Source: Pseudomonas sp. SCA2728.1_7
Lineage (GTDB): Bacteria; Pseudomonadota; Gammaproteobacteria; Pseudomonadales; Pseudomonadaceae
Direction of reading: 5' to 3'
Length of the DNA: 64,000 nt
Assembly: GCF_018138145.1 (NCBI RefSeq)
Contig: NZ_CP073104.1
Coordinates: 1,178,001 to 1,242,000, forward strand
Part shown: piece by piece, positions 60,402-64,000 of the stretch
How the letters are laid out: the number at the start of each line of letters is the position of its first letter
Numbering within the stretch: position 1 is the stretch's first letter
Notes under the pieces: model-generated
The model's database searches: none
Told to the model about the DNA's origin: nothing
Seen by the model: the letters and a program-made list of their open reading frames with translations, nothing else
Program-made: the position numbers and the translations under genes

Positions 60402-61019
60402 TTAATTGAGGTGGGTTTGATAAGAGCTGGCCGTGCTTCCAAAGCACCACCGGCAATCGTCTGGATCGAATAGTGAAATTTGATCCCAACTGCTTGTTTC
60501 GACGTCATTGGTTGGCATCACGCGTATGGCTTCACTCGCGTGCCAATGCATTTCTTTTGTGGGGGCGCCATCCAGGCTGTTGAGGAACGTGTTGTAGTCG
60601 GCGAGTTTCAAGAGGCTATAAGTTCTGCCCAGTAAACCGGGAAGCTCATCGCCCCAATGCACATAATGCTCATCGCTCCAACTGCGCACATCGATGTAGG
60701 TAAACCATCCCATGGGAACGAGTTGTTTGTTTTGAATCGAGAGGTGACCATTGTTGGCGGCAAAACCCAAGCAGATATGAAGGTTCAACCCGCCTTGCTG
60801 TTCAGCCAGAAGGCCAGGATAGAAAAAATCGGAGAGAGGATGTGCTTCGAGATCGGAGTTTTGCGCCGCGATCTCTGCGTCAAGTCGCGAGACAAATACC
60901 CGAACTACAGAGACACCGGTGGTGGTAGTTGTACAGCTCACGTCATGGTACTGACCATGTGTATTTCGTCTGGTCAAGCCATAAAGGCGGATTGAAGATT
61001 TGAACGTAGAGGACTGCAT
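60402..61019 (-). CDS. Unknown protein heading the PAAR operon
   Basis: 205 residues, soluble, no signal peptide. No family is recognised. It has NGHLSIQNKQLVPMGWFTYIDVRSW and EMHWHASEAIRVM segments and several Trp and His residues. The start at 61019 has AGGAG 5 nt upstream. It ends 10 nt before the PAAR start, so it is co-expressed and could be an adaptor or chaperone for loading the effector, or a second effector. Low GC and isolated position fit horizontal transfer. Confidence 0.75.
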   Translation of the reverse strand: MQSSTFKSSIRLYGLTRRNTHGQYHDVSCTTTTTGVSVVRVFVSRLDAEIAAQNSDLEAHPLSDFFYPGLLAEQQGGLNLHICLGFAANNGHLSIQNKQLVPMGWFTYIDVRSWSDEHYVHWGDELPGLLGRTYSLLKLADYNTFLNSLDGAPTKEMHWHASEAIRVMPTNDVETSSWDQISLFDPDDCRWCFGSTASSYQTHLN

Positions 61020-61504
61020 CCATGCTCCTGAATAACATCCAAGTGCCTCAAGATGAAAGGCAAAACGGCGAATTGACTCAGTCTATTGAGATCAATATAA
61101 AAATGCTGCCAATACGTCTGGGGGTCTTAGCCACGCGCCCCCGCGCCCCAGACGTCGATGAAATCTTGCTGCTACATATTTTATTCAGATTGTCAGATAA
61201 GGATAAGTTTGTCGATGGTAAGTCTACTGACATTCCGTTTCCAACGATGCTCCTGCGGCATTCTGATTTTCTGCAGATATCGGACAAGAGCTACCTGTAG
61301 TGAAAGGCAGCTTCCGCCGAAGTGCGTGTACTTCTTGGGGTGCGGCACTTCCTGCTTACACTACAGGTTTATACCTTCACCCTCGGCCGAAAGAGGGCAT
61401 TCACGACAGACATCCTCTAGCCAAAGGCAACCAAGCACACTCCCGGCAATCCAGACCGCACCACCACAGCTGAGACAACAAATAGGTGCCTTCAACCCCG
61501 CAAA
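61020..61504. other. Stretch between the PAAR operon and hxcP
   Basis: A 92-codon frame (61022-61300, plus) and a 69-codon frame on the other strand exist, but neither has a Shine-Dalgarno sequence or recognisable domain. The GC content is low up to about 61300. The promoter of the PAAR operon should lie at 61020-61150. This is the right edge of the accessory block. Confidence 0.5.
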
Positions 61505-61936
61505 TCACGGCCTCACCAACCTCGGCAACACCACCCCCTCCACCAACCTCTCAACCCCCAACCGCACCCTCTCCCCACCCTGCTCAATCACCACCCCATC
61601 CCCCTCCACCGCCACCAACCTCACCCCAGGCCCCACCTTCTCCCCCTGCAAAAAACTCCTCGGCGGCCCATCGTTCAAACTCAGTATCGCCACCGCCCCC
61701 CGACTCCCCGCCATCACCCCGCTCACCTTGATGTCCATCGGCGCCGTTTGATTGGAAAACCACTGCAATGCCGGGCTATCACTGCGCGCCGCCAGCAACT
61801 GCGGGGCGGCTGCCGGGGTGTGTGATTCGGCGGAGGTCAGTAGCAGCGACGACCATGTCGCCACGCCGACCAGCGCGGCGAGCAGCGCGAGGGCCTGGGC
61901 CATTTGGGGTGGGGAAACGCGTGCGGTGAAGGTCAT
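61505..61936 (-). CDS. hxcP: HxcP, type II secretion protein GspC
   Basis: 143 residues: a short cytoplasmic start, one membrane helix (ALALLAALVGVATWSSLLL) and an HR domain with MDIKVSGVMAGSRGAVAILSL and a GEKVGPGVRLVAVEGDGVVIEQGG region (partly quoted). There is no PDZ domain, as in other small GspC proteins. It links the inner platform to the HxcQ secretin. It is divergent from hxcU and is separated from hxcV by the 12-kb accessory block. Confidence 0.93.
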   Translation of the reverse strand: MTFTARVSPPQMAQALALLAALVGVATWSSLLLTSAESHTPAAAPQLLAARSDSPALQWFSNQTAPMDIKVSGVMAGSRGAVAILSLNDGPPRSFLQGEKVGPGVRLVAVEGDGVVIEQGGERVRLGVERLVEGVVLPRLVRP

Positions 61937-62056
61937 GGGTTGAATCTCCTTTTTATCCCTGCTGTCAGCCTACGCGGCAATTCTCTCCGTTTTATTTCAC
62001 ACGCCTTACATGTTGGCCGTGCACGATGGCGCAGGACGCAAAGGAGCGCGCGCGCG

Positions 62057-62503
62057 ATGAACAGGCAACAGGGTTTTACGCTGATCGAGTTGATGGTGGT
62101 GCTGGTGATCATTGGCATCGCCAGTGCGGCGATCAGCTTGAGTATCAAGCCCGATCCTTTGCAGTTGCTGCGCAAGGATGCCGAGCGGGTGGCGCAGTTG
62201 CTTCAGGTGGCGCAGGCTGAGGCGCGCGCCGATGGCCGGCCGATTGTGTGGGTGAGTGATGCCAAGGGGTTTCGGTTTAGTCGGCGCAGTGACAGTGGCA
62301 AGGGGTTTGATCATTTCGCGCAGGATCCGCAGTTGCGGCCGCGTGCCTGGCAGAGTCCGAAGATGGAGGTGCGGGTGGAGCCGAAACAGAGGGTTGTGCT
62401 GAACGCTGAGTGGATCAATCCGCCGCTGCAATTGACGTTGTCGGATGGCTTGAATCGCTTGAGTGTGCTGCGTGATGGCAGTGGAAGGATCAGCCTGCAA
62501 TGA
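62057..62503 (+). CDS. hxcU: HxcU, minor pseudopilin GspH
   Basis: 148 residues with leader MNRQQG-FTLIEL and Glu at +5, then a hydrophobic helix and a GspH domain. It belongs to the pseudopilus tip complex. The ATG at 62057 has AAGGAG 10 nt upstream; the longer frame crosses the hxcP promoter. It overlaps hxcW by ATGA. Confidence 0.95.
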   Translation: MNRQQGFTLIELMVVLVIIGIASAAISLSIKPDPLQLLRKDAERVAQLLQVAQAEARADGRPIVWVSDAKGFRFSRRSDSGKGFDHFAQDPQLRPRAWQSPKMEVRVEPKQRVVLNAEWINPPLQLTLSDGLNRLSVLRDGSGRISLQ

Positions 62504-63108
62504 AGCGCCAGCAAGGGTTTACGTTGATTGAGGTGATGGTCGCGATTTTGCTGATGGCGGTGGTGAGTTTGATTGCCTGGCGGGGGCTGGACAGTGTGAC
62601 GCGGGCGGACAGTCATTTGCAGGCCAGCAGTGAGCAGAGTGACGGTTTGTTGCGGGCGCTGAATCAGTTGCAGCGGGATGTGGATATGCGGGCGGGGATT
62701 GAGTTGACCGAGCCGAAGAAGGTTGGCGTGGATGATGAGCCGCCGAGCGCCCCGCCGGCTCTGACTGTGCGCAGTAGCGACAGTAAGGGTTTTCGTCTGG
62801 ACATTATTCGCACGGCGGCGGATCAGCCGGGGGCTTTGCAGCGGGTGCGGTGGTGGGTCAAGGGCGACACGTTGTATCGGGCGGTGGCTGAGGCGCGGAG
62901 TCGGTATCCGTTGCCGGCGCCTGGGAATGGGGTTGCTGTTTTGAGTGATGTCAGTGATGTGCAGGTGCGGGTTTGGGAGGTGGATAAGGGGTGGCGGCAG
63001 TTGAGTGGGAATCGGCGGGAGGATCCGTTGGGGTTGGAGATTCGCTTGAGTCGGGGGACGGCGCAGGGGGTGGAGAAGTATCGGCAGGTGATTGGGCCGT
63101 TGCAGTAG
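62500..63108 (+). CDS. hxcW: HxcW, minor pseudopilin GspJ
   Basis: 202 residues with leader MKRQQG-FTLIEV, a hydrophobic helix and a typical GspJ domain (LNQLQRDVDMRAG near residue 65, WKGDTLYR-like strand near 125). It completes the tip complex with HxcV, HxcU and HxcX. It is coupled to hxcU by ATGA. This is the outermost hxc gene, as PA0677 is in P. aeruginosa. Confidence 0.95.
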   Translation: MKRQQGFTLIEVMVAILLMAVVSLIAWRGLDSVTRADSHLQASSEQSDGLLRALNQLQRDVDMRAGIELTEPKKVGVDDEPPSAPPALTVRSSDSKGFRLDIIRTAADQPGALQRVRWWVKGDTLYRAVAEARSRYPLPAPGNGVAVLSDVSDVQVRVWEVDKGWRQLSGNRREDPLGLEIRLSRGTAQGVEKYRQVIGPLQ

Positions 63109-63193
63109 ATCGCCGGCCAGGAATCAAATGTGGGAGGGGATTGCTCGCGGGCGTGGTGGGTCAGTCAACATGGTTGTTACTGATGGATCGCTT

Positions 63194-63581
63194 TCGCGAG
63201 CAGGCTCGCTCCCACAATTGGATTGGGGGTAGTCAGTTGGAGGTTGGTTGGCTGTGAGGTCGTCATCGCGAGCAGGCTCACTCCTACAATTGGATTGGGG
63301 GTAGTCAGTTGGGGGGTGGTTGGCTGTTGGGCCGTCATCGCGAGCAAGCTCGCTCCCACAATTGGATTGGGGGTAGTCAGTTTGAGGTTGGTTGGCTGTG
63401 AGGTCGTCATCGCGAGCAGGCTCACTCCTACAATTGGATTGGGGGGTAGTCAGTTGGGGGTTGGTTGGCTGTGAGGCCGTCATCGCGAGCAGGCTCACTC
63501 CTACAGTGGGATTGGGTGAGGTCAGTTGGGGATTGGTTGGATGTGAGGCCGTCTTCGCGAGCAGGCTCGCTCCCACAGTTT
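63194..63581. repeat. Tandem REP array, 72-bp period
   Basis: Six copies of a REP (TCGCGAGCAGGCTC(G/A)CTCC) start at 63194, 63266, 63338, 63410, 63483 and 63555. All have the same orientation and are separated by a spacer with GGATTGGGGGTAGTCAGTTG. A seventh, degraded REP lies near 63130-63150. Frames through the array are artefacts of the 72-bp (24-codon) period. Confidence 0.95.
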
Positions 63582-63599
63582 TTAATCTGCGTACAACCC

Positions 63600-63930
63600 A
63601 AGCGGCAAAGCCGCCCCACTCAACAGGATGAGCGTTAGCTCGGCTGCAGCTTTTGATCTTGATCCACGGGCGACGTCGGAAGGCTGAGTGGAGGGATTCA
63701 TCCGGGGGTGGGAGCGCAGCGACCGTTTGGCGCAGCCAAATGCATCGAGAGGAGGTGCAGCGAAGCAAACCGTAGGCGATGCGCCCGGATGGATCCCGGA
63801 GCGAAGGAACCCCGAGCCCCAGCGAGCGGGCCGGACGTAGGAGCAAGCGTTTTTGGTTACTTTTGAGGCGTTTGTCAAAAGTGACCCGCCGTAAGGGCGG
63901 AACCCTAAGCCGCCGTTACCGCAGCAACGG
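63600..63930. repeat. Dispersed Pseudomonas repeat with spurious ORF
   Basis: The block containing GGAGCAAGCGTTTTTGGTTA and AGTGACCCGCCGTAAGGGCG is a common dispersed sequence of fluorescent pseudomonads. A 98-codon minus-strand frame (63582-63878) is often called as a hypothetical protein in such blocks but has no start signal or domain. From 63931 to 64000 nothing is seen. Confidence 0.6.
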
Positions 63931-64000
63931 ATATGTACCCAATAAAACCCACTAGCTCAAAACAACGACACCACCAGGCAGCTCGGTGCATTTGACGCCA

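Noticed and set aside
61022..61300. 92-codon frame upstream of the PAAR operon
   Set aside because: No ribosome site or domain, and it overlaps the expected promoter of the operon.
63582..63878. 98-codon frame at the right end
   Set aside because: Typical spurious call inside a dispersed Pseudomonas repeat.

Overview
The window is a 64 kb stretch of a Pseudomonas chromosome, most likely from the P. fluorescens group. The evidence is the high GC content, dense REP/REPIN palindromes, a LexA2-ImuA-ImuB-DnaE2 mutagenesis cassette, DUF6124 genes and an Hxc-type type II secretion cluster laid out like P. aeruginosa PA0677-PA0690. No rRNA, tRNA or CRISPR array was seen.

Layout. (1) 1-1149: three overlapping lipoprotein genes (CsgG-like, DUF4810, DUF799/GNA1162), the last one cut by the window edge. 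(2) 1416-7156: the SOS mutasome operon lexA2-imuA-imuB-dnaE2, with a LexA2 operator lying over the first start codon. (3) 7186-12720: a LysR regulator, an exported YtcJ-type amidohydrolase, a TorF-like porin and an EptA-type phosphoethanolamine transferase, separated by REPINs. (4) 12848-20644: a long leftward gene set: GntR regulator, AprA-like flavoprotein, AprB-like ferredoxin, then an ABC importer (binding protein, permease, ATPase), a HEAT-repeat protein and a DUF971 protein. Tight start/stop overlaps and shared direction suggest one unit for an unidentified, possibly sulfur-containing, substrate. (5) 20799-25441: a frameshifted Gfo/Idh/MocA oxidoreductase, a DyP peroxidase, an AraC regulator and an outer-membrane MetA-pathway protein. 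(6) 25697-26159: a small toxin-antitoxin pair. (7) 26212-49440 and 61505-63108: a 4170-residue TpsA exoprotein like PdtA, a PstS/LapA-like secreted phosphatase and all eleven Hxc core genes. Family knowledge suggests a phosphate-starvation exoprotein locus, but no clean Pho box was found.

(8) The Hxc cluster is split between hxcV and hxcP by about 12 kb of accessory DNA (49.4-61.5 kb). The split falls between two converging 3' ends. The insert holds a DUF3137-LemA pair, an HxlR/NmrA pair, a GNAT acetyltransferase, an M15-like protein, two small secreted paralogues and three copies of a module made of a structured leader plus a DUF6124 gene. It also holds a type VI secretion effector operon: unknown protein, PAAR protein, SH3 plus L,D-transpeptidase-like toxin, and lipoprotein immunity candidate. 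The three DUF6124 leaders show compensatory base changes in UUCG-capped and other hairpins. This is the strongest sign of an undescribed structured RNA here.

(9) Repeats are prominent: six REPINs, other REP pairs and singlets, a second palindromic arm family that supplies the stop codons of two genes, a 45-bp array with alternating unit types inside the ABC operon, and a 72-bp REP array at the right end.
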